Below the pieces are notes generated by a model that ran no database searches, had not been told where the DNA came from, and worked only from the letters and a program-made list of their open reading frames with translations. A stretch of DNA of 64,000 bases from Oxalicibacterium solurbis (GTDB taxonomy: Bacteria > Pseudomonadota > Gammaproteobacteria > Burkholderiales > Burkholderiaceae_D), in assembly GCF_014635845.1 (NCBI RefSeq), contig NZ_BMDP01000003.1, positions 1-64,000 on the forward strand, in the 5' to 3' direction. Of this stretch, positions 42,869 to 52,375 are shown one piece after another. Position 1 is the first letter of the stretch, and each line of letters begins with the position of its first letter. The position numbers were made by a program, and so were the translations under genes.

Positions 42869-44371
42869 ATGAAGCAATCACTGCAACTACGCGTCTCCCA
42901 GCATCTGGCACTGACGCCGCAATTGCAGCAATCCATCCGCCTGCTGCAACTGTCGACCCTGGAACTGCACCAGGAGATCGAACAGATCCTGGCCGACAAT
43001 CCGATGCTGGAACGCACCGACGATCCGCTCGACAATGCCGTGCGCCTGCTGGCCGACGGTGCCGTCAATGTCGGCAACGGCACGTCGCCGGATGGCGACA
43101 TTCCGGCAGAATCTCCAGCCCAGTCCGCCGATGTGGAATCGTCCTTCGAATCCGGCGACTCACCAAATACCGAAGGCAGCAATACGGATGGCAACGCCGA
43201 CAACAGCGACTGGAGCTTCGACGACGTTGCCCGCACATCGAAATCGTCGTCCTCCGACGACGACGATGCGCGCCCGCAACTGGAAGCGCACGAAGTCACC
43301 TTGCGCGAGCATCTGCTCGAACAGGTTTCCGTTACCGTGCGCGAACTGCGCGACCGCGCCCTGCTCGAACTGATCATCGATGCGCTGGACGACAACGGCT
43401 ATCTGGAAGAAAGCCTGGAAGAAATCCATGCGCGCCTGCCGGAAGAGCTGGAAATCGAGCCTGAAGAATTGTCCGTCGCGCTGCACATGCTGCAGAGCTT
43501 CGATCCTGCCGGCATTGGCGCACGCGACGCCGCAGAATGTCTGGCGCTGCAGATACGCCGCATGGAAGGCATTGCGTTCGTCACGCGGCGCATGGCGCTG
43601 AACATCGTCGAAAACCACCTCACGCTGTTCGCGCAACGCGATTTCAATAAATTGCGCAAGGCGCTCGACTGCGACGACGAAGATCTGCGCGAGGCGCAAG
43701 CCGTCATTCGCCAATGCAATCCGCATCCCGGCGCAGCCTTTGCCAGCGATGCTTCCGACTACGTCGTACCGGATGTGATCGTCAAGCGCACACGCAACGG
43801 CTGGCAGGTCATGCTCAATCACGAAGTGATGCCGCGCCTGCGCGTCAATGCGATGTACGCCAGCATCCTCAAGCAGAACAAGGGAGAAGGTTCGCTCGGC
43901 ACGCAACTGCAGGAAGCCAAATGGCTGATCAAGAACATGCGCCAGCGTTTTGATACGATCCTGCGCGTGGCACAGGCCATTGTCGAACGTCAGCGCAATT
44001 TTTTCTCGCATGGCGCCGTCGCGATGCGCCCTCTTGTTTTGCGTGAAATTGCTGATACACTGGGTTTACACGAGAGCACAATTTCTCGTGTTACCACCCA
44101 GAAGTACATGCTCACTCCTCATGGAATGTTCGAATTGAAATACTTTTTCGGCAGCCATGTTGCGACGGAAGCAGGCGGAGAAGCATCCTCTACCGCGATA
44201 CGGGCCCTGATCAAACAATTGATAGGAGCTGAAGACCCGAAAACACCTTTCTCTGACAGCAAGATTGCAGACATGCTGGCGGAACAAGGGATCGTGGTAG
44301 CCCGACGCACCGTCGCCAAATACCGCGAAGCCCTCAAGATTCCCCCGGTCAATCTGCGCAAGTCTTTGTAA
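42869..44371 (+). CDS. rpoN: RNA polymerase sigma-54 factor
   Basis: A 500-residue sigma-54. The N-terminal activator-interacting region is Gln/Leu-rich ([20 protein letters not shown]). A long acidic linker follows (about 70-140, with [11 protein letters not shown]), then the core-binding and HTH region ([40 protein letters not shown]), and the RpoN box [10 protein letters not shown] at 478-487 that reads -24 elements. It directs nitrogen, pilus and alternative metabolism genes with AAA+ activators. It is 17 bases after lptB and upstream of hpf, as in many proteobacteria. Confidence 0.98.
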   Translation: MKQSLQLRVSQHLALTPQLQQSIRLLQLSTLELHQEIEQILADNPMLERTDDPLDNAVRLLADGAVNVGNGTSPDGDIPAESPAQSADVESSFESGDSPNTEGSNTDGNADNSDWSFDDVARTSKSSSSDDDDARPQLEAHEVTLREHLLEQVSVTVRELRDRALLELIIDALDDNGYLEESLEEIHARLPEELEIEPEELSVALHMLQSFDPAGIGARDAAECLALQIRRMEGIAFVTRRMALNIVENHLTLFAQRDFNKLRKALDCDDEDLREAQAVIRQCNPHPGAAFASDASDYVVPDVIVKRTRNGWQVMLNHEVMPRLRVNAMYASILKQNKGEGSLGTQLQEAKWLIKNMRQRFDTILRVAQAIVERQRNFFSHGAVAMRPLVLREIADTLGLHESTISRVTTQKYMLTPHGMFELKYFFGSHVATEAGGEASSTAIRALIKQLIGAEDPKTPFSDSKIADMLAEQGIVVARRTVAKYREALKIPPVNLRKSL

Positions 44372-44469
44372 TCCTTCCGGATTTTGTTTTGTAGTTGCAT
44401 CATGTTGCTGTGTTCGGCGCAGCCGGCAACGGCGCCTGAACCGCCAGCGAATTTCCTTAGGAGCGCTGT

Positions 44470-44823
44470 ATGAATCTCACCATCAGTGGACATCACCTCG
44501 AACTGACCCCCGCCATCAGAGAATACGTACAAGGCAAACTGGAACGCATCAAGCGACACTTCGATCATGTGATCGACATCGCAGTCATCCTGACTGTGGA
44601 CAATCTTCCCGAGAAAGAAAAACGCCAGAAAGCGGAAATCAACCTGCGCGTCCGAGGCAAAGACCTGCACGCGGAAAGCATTGCGGACAACCTGTATGCC
44701 GCCATCGATCTGCTGATCGACAAACTGGATCGCCAGGTGATCAAGTACAAAACGAAACTGCAGGATCACCAGCACGAGGGCATCAAGCGGTTGCCGGACA
44801 ATGCAGAGGCCGCTGCCTCGTAA
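44470..44823 (+). CDS. hpf: Ribosome hibernation promoting factor
   Basis: A 117-residue short HPF/YfiA protein: [60 protein letters not shown] and [20 protein letters not shown]. It binds the 30S subunit and drives or stabilises 70S/100S hibernating ribosomes. AGGAG seven bases before the ATG is a good ribosome site. It closes the rpoN operon before a strong terminator. Confidence 0.96.
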   Translation: MNLTISGHHLELTPAIREYVQGKLERIKRHFDHVIDIAVILTVDNLPEKEKRQKAEINLRVRGKDLHAESIADNLYAAIDLLIDKLDRQVIKYKTKLQDHQHEGIKRLPDNAEAAAS

Positions 44824-44856
44824 GCGATACATTTCGGCCGAGCATGGCCGTCAATG

Positions 44857-44885
44857 AAAAAGGGCGCGGATTGCGCCCTTTATTC
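44857..44885. terminator. Bidirectional terminator between hpf and the pilus operon
   Basis: AAAGGGCGC-ggatt-GCGCCCTTT flanked by A-rich and T-rich sequence on either side. It serves hpf on the plus strand and the TonB-like gene, whose stop codon it overlaps, on the minus strand. Confidence 0.85.
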
Positions 44886-45507
44886 ATTCTGTCCCACGTT
44901 TCTCGCTTTGCATCGGCTGATCTGGCCGATCTAGCCGAACCGCAATCCGCATATGTGTTCTGACCGGAACGCCATCGATTTCACCGGGATGGAATCTCGC
45001 CATGCTGAAAACCTGTTGCAGCTTCTCTTTTCCTTCCTCGGATAACACGGCGCTCCTTTCGATATCGACACGATCGACATCGCCATATTCGCCAATCCAG
45101 AGATGCGCGACAACAATCTGCGGTTCCATGCCATCGAGCTTCAACATCAACGCTGTCGGCACATCCACCTTGACCAGCGGTTTCTGCGTCAATTCGCGCG
45201 TTTCGTAATATCGCGTCTCGCGCAACATTGCGTGCTCATCCATCAATACGGATGCTGGAGCGTCGCCCTGCTTCACGACATGTTTAGCCTGCGCCTCTTT
45301 CGCCGGATGATCTTCTGTCGGTATATCGACCGCTTTTCGTTGCGCTTGTTCTTCGTGAGGAAGAAGTGCGACATGAACGAGATCAGGCATTTCCCGCAAG
45401 GAAGGGAACGGTCCGAGAAACAGGATGGAAATGAGGGCGGCATGCGCAATCGCCACCGCTCCCATGCAAAGAATCGGCACCGTTGATAAAGTGCCACGCC
45501 GCATCAT
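44884..45507 (-). CDS. TonB-like C-terminal domain protein
   Basis: A 207-residue protein with one N-terminal membrane segment (VPILCMGAVAIAHAALISIL), a charged periplasmic stretch, and a C-terminal domain resembling TonB_C: VVAHLWIGEYGDVDRVDIER, VLSEEGKEKLQQVFSMARFH and PVRTHMRIAVRLD. No proline-rich TonB spacer is seen. It is the last gene of the pilE-to-pilY1 operon and overlaps none of the neighbouring frames except a few bases of pilY1. It may anchor or energise an envelope process linked to the pilus. ATG at 45507 is preferred over an upstream TTG inside pilY1. Confidence 0.7.
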   Translation of the reverse strand: MMRRGTLSTVPILCMGAVAIAHAALISILFLGPFPSLREMPDLVHVALLPHEEQAQRKAVDIPTEDHPAKEAQAKHVVKQGDAPASVLMDEHAMLRETRYYETRELTQKPLVKVDVPTALMLKLDGMEPQIVVAHLWIGEYGDVDRVDIERSAVLSEEGKEKLQQVFSMARFHPGEIDGVPVRTHMRIAVRLDRPDQPMQSEKRGTE

Positions 45508-45514
45508 TGGCCCG

Positions 45515-48500
45515 TCAGTCGACAATCAGCTCCTGCCAGGAAATCCTGCGTGCGACCGTGCCGCCAGCACCTGTTTCCGGATTGCTTTGTGGCGTGGATT
45601 TACCGCTGGTATCGGTCACCAGCGTAATCGTCTTGCCGTTATCCAGCTTCAGAATACGCAGACCGGCCACCAATGAATTGCCCATCAATCGCTGCCCCAC
45701 CGTTCCATCCGATTCGAGGAAGCTACCCGTGCGAAAATCGAAGAAATACAGCCACGCATAACCACCAACCGTACAGGCGTTCTGTTCCGGCACATTGCCT
45801 GCCGCGGCAAGAATACCCAGCTGCTGCTGCATATCGACGTTGATCCGCTCGCCTGGCGATTCGTTGTTCGGGTTCAGATCGACATACCATCCGGAATTAG
45901 TATTCCAGTCCACCGGATTGTCCGAACCTTCGCGCTCCGTTCCTGCCTTGTTCGTCGTCAACGTCTGCTGAACAAAGCTTGTGTCCTGACGCAGCCTGCC
46001 ATAGCCGGCATCCGTCAACTTATCCTTGATGGCATAGATGGACTGCTGCGACTTGTCATTACGATCGGAATCTCCCAGATATTTGCCGGTCCCGACCGTC
46101 ACAACGGCATAGCGTGTGCCACCCGTCTCGATCTCACTCAACAACGGGCGTGTGGTAATCGGCTGGATGCCAACCGAACCGACATTCCCCAATTCCGCCA
46201 GTTTGGTTGCCTCCGCACCATCCGGCAATACAAGGTTGTCCGTATCGAAACGCCAGACGTTGCCCAGCAAATCGCCACCGTAAAAACGCTTGACCGTATT
46301 GTCGTTCAGCGTATCGACCCAGCCATTGATCTTTGCCAGCCCGCTCGGCGTGCCAGAACTGCCCGCCGTCGTATCCAGCTTGAGCAACAGTTGGCCGGTA
46401 TTGGCATTCAACAGATAAAGATGGCCCTTGCCGTCACCACTCGTATTGTTATAACCCGAAGTCAGCGCCACAACCCAGGTTCCATCCGCACGTTTGGTGA
46501 TGATGGGATTACCGTAGCTCAGCCCCATGTCTTCATCGTCAACATCGGTGAAATTCCACAATGCCTTGGGACTGGCTGGATTGGTAATGTCAAGAGCGTA
46601 ATACCCTTTGCCGCCCTTGTTCAATCCGCCAACCAGAATCGTCTTCCATTCGCTGGCCTGGCAGGTTGTCGTCGGTGCATTAGGGCAGATGTCGCCTACA
46701 GACGGCGAGCCATCCACATAATATTGATGCTTGGACGCATAGTTCTTGTCCACCAGCTTGTACAAATTCGGCAACACCATCGGCGGGATGTACGCCCAGC
46801 GCTCGGCGCCAGTCGTCGCATCGAATGCATGCAGCATGCCATCATTGGCGGCTGCATAAACCGTTGCTGCACGATTGACTTGCGTCACATCCCTGAAAGC
46901 GGCGTAATTGGTATCCAGGTAGGGGAACGTCGGCTTTTTCACGTAGACAGGTTGCGCACCGACCATATCCCCCAGCACATGCTCGCGGTCTCGATAAAGC
47001 AGATCCGTATTACCCGACTGATCTTCATTGCCGTTCTGCCCGCGGAGGAAATTCACCAGAGTTTCCCCTTCGTCTACTTTTGTTCGCGCATCATCGTCCG
47101 CAAGGTCCGGGCACTGAGATAGCAGATTGTCTGTGCACTTGTTCATGAACAAGGCTTTTTCATCATCATCCAAGGCTGCCCATGAAAACGCCTTCAGCTT
47201 GTTTGAGGCATCGGCATCGTAGGTATAGATTGTCCGGGTATCAGAAGTCGTAGCGATCTTCTGATCCAGTTGCGCCTGCGCACTCCAGACAACCGTATTC
47301 GACACTTCACCTGTTGTCGGATTGATGGTTTTCGCCTGCAAATCACCATCCCATTTGACGGTGCGATACAACGCGATGAACAATTGATTGTCACCGGCCA
47401 CCGGTTCCAGCGTACTGGTAGCGGCCGAGGCAGCGGCACCGGTACGGGCGCTGACGCCGGCCAGTGCATTGCTGAGCCCCGATACCAAATCATCCGCTTT
47501 TTGAGCACTGTAGTAAGTGCCACGTCCGTTGACAGCGGCATGCCAGAGATCGTCGATTGCCGTTGGGCTGTCTGCCTGCGCAACTGGCCACGACTGAGCA
47601 CCTTGCGTCAGATTTTGGAGTGCATCCGGATATTTTAGTGAACCGCTAACCCCCAATCCCAGTGTGAATGTAGTCATGTGCTGATGAAGCGCATTGTCGG
47701 AGCCCGAACCAGGAACATTATCCTTTCCGACATCAATGTCTGCACCCAATGCACCGATAGCACCATCGGCACGCAAGTCAGTCTGGTAGTAATACATAGC
47801 TATATCAGATAGCGTTCCCTCACTGCCCTTGTCATCACGCAATGGCCGCGGCACATCCTTTCCGCCATCTTGATTCCCAATGGATGACCCGTCAATCTTA
47901 TAGCCACTCCCGCCATTCCAATAACCGTCTGTCGCCAGAATCGCAAAGTTCTGCTGGCAGGAATATTGAACAGGATCGTCCTTTCCTGTGAGAGAACCAC
48001 CAGTATCAGATTTTCCTGCGTAAATACGTCCGACTTTGGACAACGCAGCCCTTAAAGGAGTCCCGTCTTTTGGTATAGCTTTATACAACTTGTCATACCA
48101 TTTGTTTTTTTGTCCGCTGCCATCATCAGCGTAAGTAAAATCGTCGATTCTTTCAAATTCTGCATTATTGGTATTAACACCGGTATAGCTATGCGTCGTA
48201 TAACCAATACGATAATTATCGCCAATTGATTTAAATGCCAAACCCGCTGCTGTCTTCATGGCCAGAATACGTGTACGGTAATAGCTGTACCAATTGGCGA
48301 AGTTTACCGCTTCACTAGAAGTACTTGCCACCGTATGCTTAACGAAAACGCTATAGCCTGGATTACTCCCTTCGCCACTATTGCACTCCCGATAAAAATT
48401 CTTGCTTGTATCTACATCTCCACTAGACTTATAAACAAACCCTAAAGCTTTTTCGCTTCCTGAATAAGTGTAGTAATAGCTGCCTTTTAAATTGGTGGTG

Positions 48501-48895
48501 CCATCTGATGTGTCAAATCCATCATCCCAAGCCTTACTGAAAGTCGCATCAGGATAACTCGTCCCATCCGCATACACTGGAGGCTTATATACAACATTGG
48601 GGTTGTAATAAACACCGTTACATTGGCTCGCCTTTTCTCCATAAGGAGAAGGAGAGTACCGAGTACGACGATCGCCATTGTTATCTCTAGCCGAGCTGAA
48701 ATTAGCCACATCAGGCAAGTAGTCCCACGCCATACTTCCCGAATCATCGAGGATGAACATCACGTTTGGCTTGACGACACTATCTGACGAAGATGCCAAC
48801 GGCGTATCGGCGATATCTGTCACATCGGCATACGCATGCGTCACGCACAGTAGCAGGCCTGCGAAGGCAATCTTTTTCAGACGATCGTTCTTCAT
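45515..48895 (-). CDS. pilY1: Type IV pilus tip adhesin PilY1
   Basis: An 1126-residue secreted protein. The signal peptide (1-23) ends THAYA. A von Willebrand A-like domain (about 44-520) carries the MIDAS sequence DDSGSM at 50-55. The C-terminal PilY1 beta-propeller (about 620-1050) has VYAAANDGMLHAFDATTGAE, WAYIPPMVLPNLYKL and ILVGGLNKGGKGYYALDI. It sits at the pilus tip with minor pilins and acts in adhesion, mechanosensing and pilus retraction control. The 47600-48750 part (mostly vWA) is clearly AT-richer than the neighbours, suggesting exchange. The ATG at 48895 has GGGAGAAG upstream; an open frame runs further back but overlaps pilX. Confidence 0.95.
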   Translation of the reverse strand: MKNDRLKKIAFAGLLLCVTHAYADVTDIADTPLASSSDSVVKPNVMFILDDSGSMAWDYLPDVANFSSARDNNGDRRTRYSPSPYGEKASQCNGVYYNPNVVYKPPVYADGTSYPDATFSKAWDDGFDTSDGTTNLKGSYYYTYSGSEKALGFVYKSSGDVDTSKNFYRECNSGEGSNPGYSVFVKHTVASTSSEAVNFANWYSYYRTRILAMKTAAGLAFKSIGDNYRIGYTTHSYTGVNTNNAEFERIDDFTYADDGSGQKNKWYDKLYKAIPKDGTPLRAALSKVGRIYAGKSDTGGSLTGKDDPVQYSCQQNFAILATDGYWNGGSGYKIDGSSIGNQDGGKDVPRPLRDDKGSEGTLSDIAMYYYQTDLRADGAIGALGADIDVGKDNVPGSGSDNALHQHMTTFTLGLGVSGSLKYPDALQNLTQGAQSWPVAQADSPTAIDDLWHAAVNGRGTYYSAQKADDLVSGLSNALAGVSARTGAAASAATSTLEPVAGDNQLFIALYRTVKWDGDLQAKTINPTTGEVSNTVVWSAQAQLDQKIATTSDTRTIYTYDADASNKLKAFSWAALDDDEKALFMNKCTDNLLSQCPDLADDDARTKVDEGETLVNFLRGQNGNEDQSGNTDLLYRDREHVLGDMVGAQPVYVKKPTFPYLDTNYAAFRDVTQVNRAATVYAAANDGMLHAFDATTGAERWAYIPPMVLPNLYKLVDKNYASKHQYYVDGSPSVGDICPNAPTTTCQASEWKTILVGGLNKGGKGYYALDITNPASPKALWNFTDVDDEDMGLSYGNPIITKRADGTWVVALTSGYNNTSGDGKGHLYLLNANTGQLLLKLDTTAGSSGTPSGLAKINGWVDTLNDNTVKRFYGGDLLGNVWRFDTDNLVLPDGAEATKLAELGNVGSVGIQPITTRPLLSEIETGGTRYAVVTVGTGKYLGDSDRNDKSQQSIYAIKDKLTDAGYGRLRQDTSFVQQTLTTNKAGTEREGSDNPVDWNTNSGWYVDLNPNNESPGERINVDMQQQLGILAAAGNVPEQNACTVGGYAWLYFFDFRTGSFLESDGTVGQRLMGNSLVAGLRILKLDNGKTITLVTDTSGKSTPQSNPETGAGGTVARRISWQELIVD

Positions 48896-48965
48896 CACTT
48901 CTCCCGAAGCTGCACGGCTGCGCGTGCAACAGTGAATAGACTTTGCAAATAAGCAGTAAAGTTGT

Positions 48966-49607
48966 TCAGTAGTGCACGACGGCTTGCACGAAGCTCGTCG
49001 TGTTGCGCGGACCAAGCACGCGCGTGGTAATTCGGTAATAGGGAACCGGCTCGCCGGCAAAACGCGTATCGCCGGCCTGTGGCGCATCCCGGCTCGGACT
49101 CTTGTCGTCCGAACCCTGGTAGGTGACGCAGGAATTGTCCTTGTCGTTATAGCCGAGCGGCTTGCTGCACAGACGATGGATGATGTAGGAGTAGGTGTAC
49201 AACACCACGCCATCGTCCTTTACCTCCACGGAGGCCGACGGCTGTATGCAGTTCGTTACATCAAGGTCTTTGCAGCTGTTGTGATCCCAATCAACCGCTG
49301 CCGATGTGATGGTCTTGTTGGTGACATCCAGCGCATCCTGGCTGGTGGCGTAATAGCCGTTGCCTGCCTGATCGTCTTTCAGGCTGTTGCCGCCACCTTG
49401 CTGCCCGCTCAACCATGTAATACCCGCCTCGATTCCATCATCCGCTGCGAGCGATGCCCCCTGGCGGAAAGCCAGATTGCCTGCAGCCAGATTGCCCGTA
49501 TCGACCGAACGCACCAAGGCAATGCCCGCCAACGTCATGGCAACCAGCACGATCAACGCAATCAGCAGGACCACGCCCTGCTGCCGCTTGAAAAAATCAT
49601 GACGCAT
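48966..49607 (-). CDS. pilX: Minor pilin assembly protein PilX
   Basis: A 213-residue prepilin-like protein. The leader MRHDFFKRQQG is followed by the hydrophobic helix VVLLIALIVLVAMTLAGIAL, with AAGNLAFRQGASLAADDGIE typical of PilX N-domains. Four C-terminal cysteines may form disulfides. With PilV, PilW and FimT it forms the priming tip complex that carries PilY1. It overlaps the pilW stop by 11 bases. Confidence 0.9.
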   Translation of the reverse strand: MRHDFFKRQQGVVLLIALIVLVAMTLAGIALVRSVDTGNLAAGNLAFRQGASLAADDGIEAGITWLSGQQGGGNSLKDDQAGNGYYATSQDALDVTNKTITSAAVDWDHNSCKDLDVTNCIQPSASVEVKDDGVVLYTYSYIIHRLCSKPLGYNDKDNSCVTYQGSDDKSPSRDAPQAGDTRFAGEPVPYYRITTRVLGPRNTTSFVQAVVHY

Positions 49608-50673
49608 CGCTTTCCTTCCACATCATGTTACGCAACGGGATGACGTTCTCAAATGTCTTGTAGCGGTAGCATTGCCAGTCGTCTCCACTGACAAGACTTT
49701 CATCCTCTTTTTGACCTGCCCATTTCGGCGCATTTGCTGCTGCTGTCGCGTTGCAATTTCCTTCGGCATCCGCTTTTTCCTTCAATGGGCTGCGCGCCAC
49801 GATCGCCAGCCGGACTGCCACCAGACGCCCGATATCGGCCAAGGCCAGGGTATCTCCCCATACCAATGTCTTGGCAGCGTTGACCGTTCCATATTGCGCC
49901 TTAAGATTCATGACATCCGCTGCGATAACACGCTGCGTCACTCCGCCGTCATCACTGACCTGCAGGTTGGTGCCATCCAAAGAATAGGTGCGGTCGATCA
50001 TTCCGCCCAGATTGAATACCTGCGCATCCACGCCATATCCTCCTGGCGGGAATATTTCTGTGGGGTCCTCCGGATTCCACAGTCCCTCACTCTGCGCCGT
50101 GCCTGCCTCGTGCTCCACCTTCACCGGATCGGAAATAGCTTTGCCCGTACTGCCGACCGGGCCGGTGGCCTGAAACATCGTGCAATTCTTGCCCGGCTCG
50201 TAGGCAATCAGCAAATCGCCAGCCCGAATGCCCAGCGTCGAATTGACAGACATTTCAGTAGCACTCTGTGCATGCGCCTTGATCATGCGAACCGGAACGC
50301 TCCAGTTGCTCTTGGCACTGGACAGGACACGAATCGCATCCGGCGCATTACCTGTTCCCTTGGTAATTTCAACCGGTTGCAGTATCAGATCCGGCAGCAC
50401 CTTGCCGTCGCTATAGCGCTTGACAGTACACCCCATGATTCCCGGCACGCTGAAACCAAAGCCGGCACGTCGCACATCGCGTTCAACAGAATAAAACGCA
50501 AGACTTCCCGATGTCTGCGCATCGGAACCGGTGGTCGTGGTGCGCTTTTGCCCTTCGAATACGGTCGAGACCTGCATGATGATCAGTACACCGAGCAGGC
50601 CGATGGCGACGCCCACCATGAGCTCGACCAGACTGAAGCCGCATTGCCGAAACCGTGAAACAGGTGATCGCAT
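49597..50673 (-). CDS. pilW: Minor pilin PilW
   Basis: A 358-residue prepilin. The cleavage motif is QCGFSLVELMVGVAIGLLGV (G/F with Glu5). The long body includes SLAFYSVERDVRRAGFGFSV and a C-terminal region of variable sequence. It belongs to the pilus tip complex. It begins 15 bases after pilV and overlaps pilX. Confidence 0.92.
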   Translation of the reverse strand: MRSPVSRFRQCGFSLVELMVGVAIGLLGVLIIMQVSTVFEGQKRTTTTGSDAQTSGSLAFYSVERDVRRAGFGFSVPGIMGCTVKRYSDGKVLPDLILQPVEITKGTGNAPDAIRVLSSAKSNWSVPVRMIKAHAQSATEMSVNSTLGIRAGDLLIAYEPGKNCTMFQATGPVGSTGKAISDPVKVEHEAGTAQSEGLWNPEDPTEIFPPGGYGVDAQVFNLGGMIDRTYSLDGTNLQVSDDGGVTQRVIAADVMNLKAQYGTVNAAKTLVWGDTLALADIGRLVAVRLAIVARSPLKEKADAEGNCNATAAANAPKWAGQKEDESLVSGDDWQCYRYKTFENVIPLRNMMWKESDAS

Positions 50674-50688
50674 TCCTTGTCCTTCCTG

Positions 50689-51162
50689 TCAGCTATTGGT
50701 GTTGCCGACGATGCGTGTCGCAATCACATACTGGTGCGCCGAAGTATCGCCTGGCGCCTTCCAATAGATCGTCACCGTGACGGTGTCGCCATCCACATCA
50801 ATGACCGGCAGATTGCTGCCTGTATCGTCTTCGCCCGCTCCTTCAACCACACCAGGTAACGCTGCGGCGACTTTCTCGCGCCACGCTTCCGGTCCGGAGC
50901 CCTTGTAACCGGCAAGAAGTGTCGGGACGTTCGTCGTCGTCTGGCTTTTCGCCCACATTTCACCGATGACCTCGCTTGCCAGCAAACTGGCCTGCGTGCG
51001 ATACATTGAGCTCGCAGTATCTTTGACCGACGCGCCCAGCAAACCCACCAGAGAGAGGATGCCAAGCGAGAAAATTAGAATGGCAATCAGGCTTTCCAAC
51101 AAGACCGATCCGCGCTGGATCGAGTTCGATACCCGTTTAGGCATACGCTTCATCATTTGCAT
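50689..51162 (-). CDS. pilV: Minor pilin PilV
   Basis: A 157-residue prepilin. The class III leader is QRGSVLLESLIAILIFSLGI; residue +1 is Ser rather than Phe but Glu5 is kept. TASSMYRTQASLLASEVIGE is typical of PilV. It is required with PilW and PilX to start pilus assembly. It overlaps the fimT stop by 10 bases. ATG codons at 51153-51156 are alternative starts. Confidence 0.9.
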   Translation of the reverse strand: MQMMKRMPKRVSNSIQRGSVLLESLIAILIFSLGILSLVGLLGASVKDTASSMYRTQASLLASEVIGEMWAKSQTTTNVPTLLAGYKGSGPEAWREKVAAALPGVVEGAGEDDTGSNLPVIDVDGDTVTVTIYWKAPGDTSAHQYVIATRIVGNTNS

Positions 51163-51791
51163 CCTTGCGCGTTATCTGCCAGCGAAAATTTCGGATCGCA
51201 CATTTTTACCAAACCTCCAGCACCGACAATCAACACAAGACGTCGGGCTTCCGCCGATGCCGCATTCATTACATCGACGCGTGTAATGTCGGTGCCGATA
51301 TTTGCATCCGGAATTGTCCCCACACCATTGAACGTGACACCTGCGCCGCCAGGCGTTGCCTCTTCGCTACCATCTTCCGACGCTTCGCCAGCAGCCATGC
51401 CGGCACCGATTTCGAGCGCCGAATCATAGTTCTGATCAGCCGGCAATAATGTATTGATACCGACACGCGCGTTACCGCCACCCTCGCTTGCATCCTGTTC
51501 CTGAATCAGCGCCGGACATGTATCGCCCCGGACGTCAACGCAACCAACTTGCCATGCAACCAAGCCTGTCGCGCTGGTCAGCGTAAAACGTACATTGGCA
51601 TTCCGGCGCACAGCTTCGTTGCGCGCCAGTTGCAAACCGTTCAGGATGGATTCCGCTGCCGTGCGCGTCTGAGAGTTCTGAATCCACAGGCCGAACGAAG
51701 GCATGCCGACTGCCAACAACAAGGAGAGCACGGCGATGCCGATGATCAGTTCGATCAGACTCACGCCATGTTGATGTCGCCGGATTAGCAT
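51153..51791 (-). CDS. fimT: FimT/GspH-type minor pilin
   Basis: A 212-residue prepilin with leader and helix RRHQHGVSLIELIIGIAVLS and then LLLAVGMPSFGLWI, followed by the GspH core TRTAAESILNGLQLARNEAV. FimT-like minor pilins act at the tip and in some species bind DNA for uptake. It overlaps the pilE stop by seven bases. The symbol is by family; FimU is the alternative name. Confidence 0.88.
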   Translation of the reverse strand: MLIRRHQHGVSLIELIIGIAVLSLLLAVGMPSFGLWIQNSQTRTAAESILNGLQLARNEAVRRNANVRFTLTSATGLVAWQVGCVDVRGDTCPALIQEQDASEGGGNARVGINTLLPADQNYDSALEIGAGMAAGEASEDGSEEATPGGAGVTFNGVGTIPDANIGTDITRVDVMNAASAEARRLVLIVGAGGLVKMCDPKFSLADNAQGCK

Positions 51792-52252
51792 CCACCACCC
51801 TTTTTGGTTACCCAGCAATTCACAGGACTGGAAGTGGAGGCAGTTCCCCATTTTTCCGGGAGTCCTGTCGTTTGACGGTCTCCGTTCTCATTTATCGTAT
51901 AGACGAAATCACTCATCCCGCTTGCTGCAGCACCGGTAGCGGTAATCGTGTAGGTCTGACCGCTATTGGCAGGGACACAGGCAAAGGTGAAGTCTTTTTC
52001 GGCCGGGTCTTTTATGCCGCCGCATTTGCCATCGTCTTCGTAGGTTCTGTTGTCCTGGTAATACTGTTCCAGCTGAATGCGCATGCTGGCCAATCCATTG
52101 GTCGCCTCGGGGATTTTTCCTCGCGTGACATAATCGGTATAGGCTGGCAAAGCAACCGCCGCCAGAATCGAAATGATCACGACGGTAATCATGACTTCGA
52201 TCAGCGTGAATCCGCGGACGTGTCGAATGGCAGAATATGACTTTGCTTGCAT
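51785..52252 (-). CDS. pilE: PilE-type pilin
   Basis: A 155-residue prepilin. Leader HVRG is followed by FTLIEVMITVVIISILAAVA, then LPAYTDYVTRGKIPEATNGL and SMRIQLEQYYQDNRTYEDDG. Two cysteine pairs give a likely C-terminal D-loop. The type is PilE/ComP-like minor pilin rather than necessarily the major PilA. Here it is the first gene of the minor pilin operon, whereas it is commonly the last after pilY1. GGGGGA lies before the ATG. It diverges from the acyl-CoA hydrolase gene. Confidence 0.9.
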   Translation of the reverse strand: MQAKSYSAIRHVRGFTLIEVMITVVIISILAAVALPAYTDYVTRGKIPEATNGLASMRIQLEQYYQDNRTYEDDGKCGGIKDPAEKDFTFACVPANSGQTYTITATGAAASGMSDFVYTINENGDRQTTGLPEKWGTASTSSPVNCWVTKKGGGC

Positions 52253-52375
52253 GGAATCCCCCTTGTTTCGGAAATGTAAAATCAACCCGGCAGTCATGCC
52301 ATCGTTATCCGACAAACGGCGTCTTTTCTTTTCCGAACGGCACATGGCCTGTCTTCGATCCATTCGGCACACATC

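Noticed and set aside
44416-44436. GGCGC/GCGCC stem between rpoN and hpf as a terminator
   Set aside because: No T-run and only five base pairs; hpf is normally co-transcribed with rpoN.
48896-49213. N-terminal extension of pilY1
   Set aside because: It overlaps pilX in another frame. The signal peptide and ribosome site support ATG at 48895.
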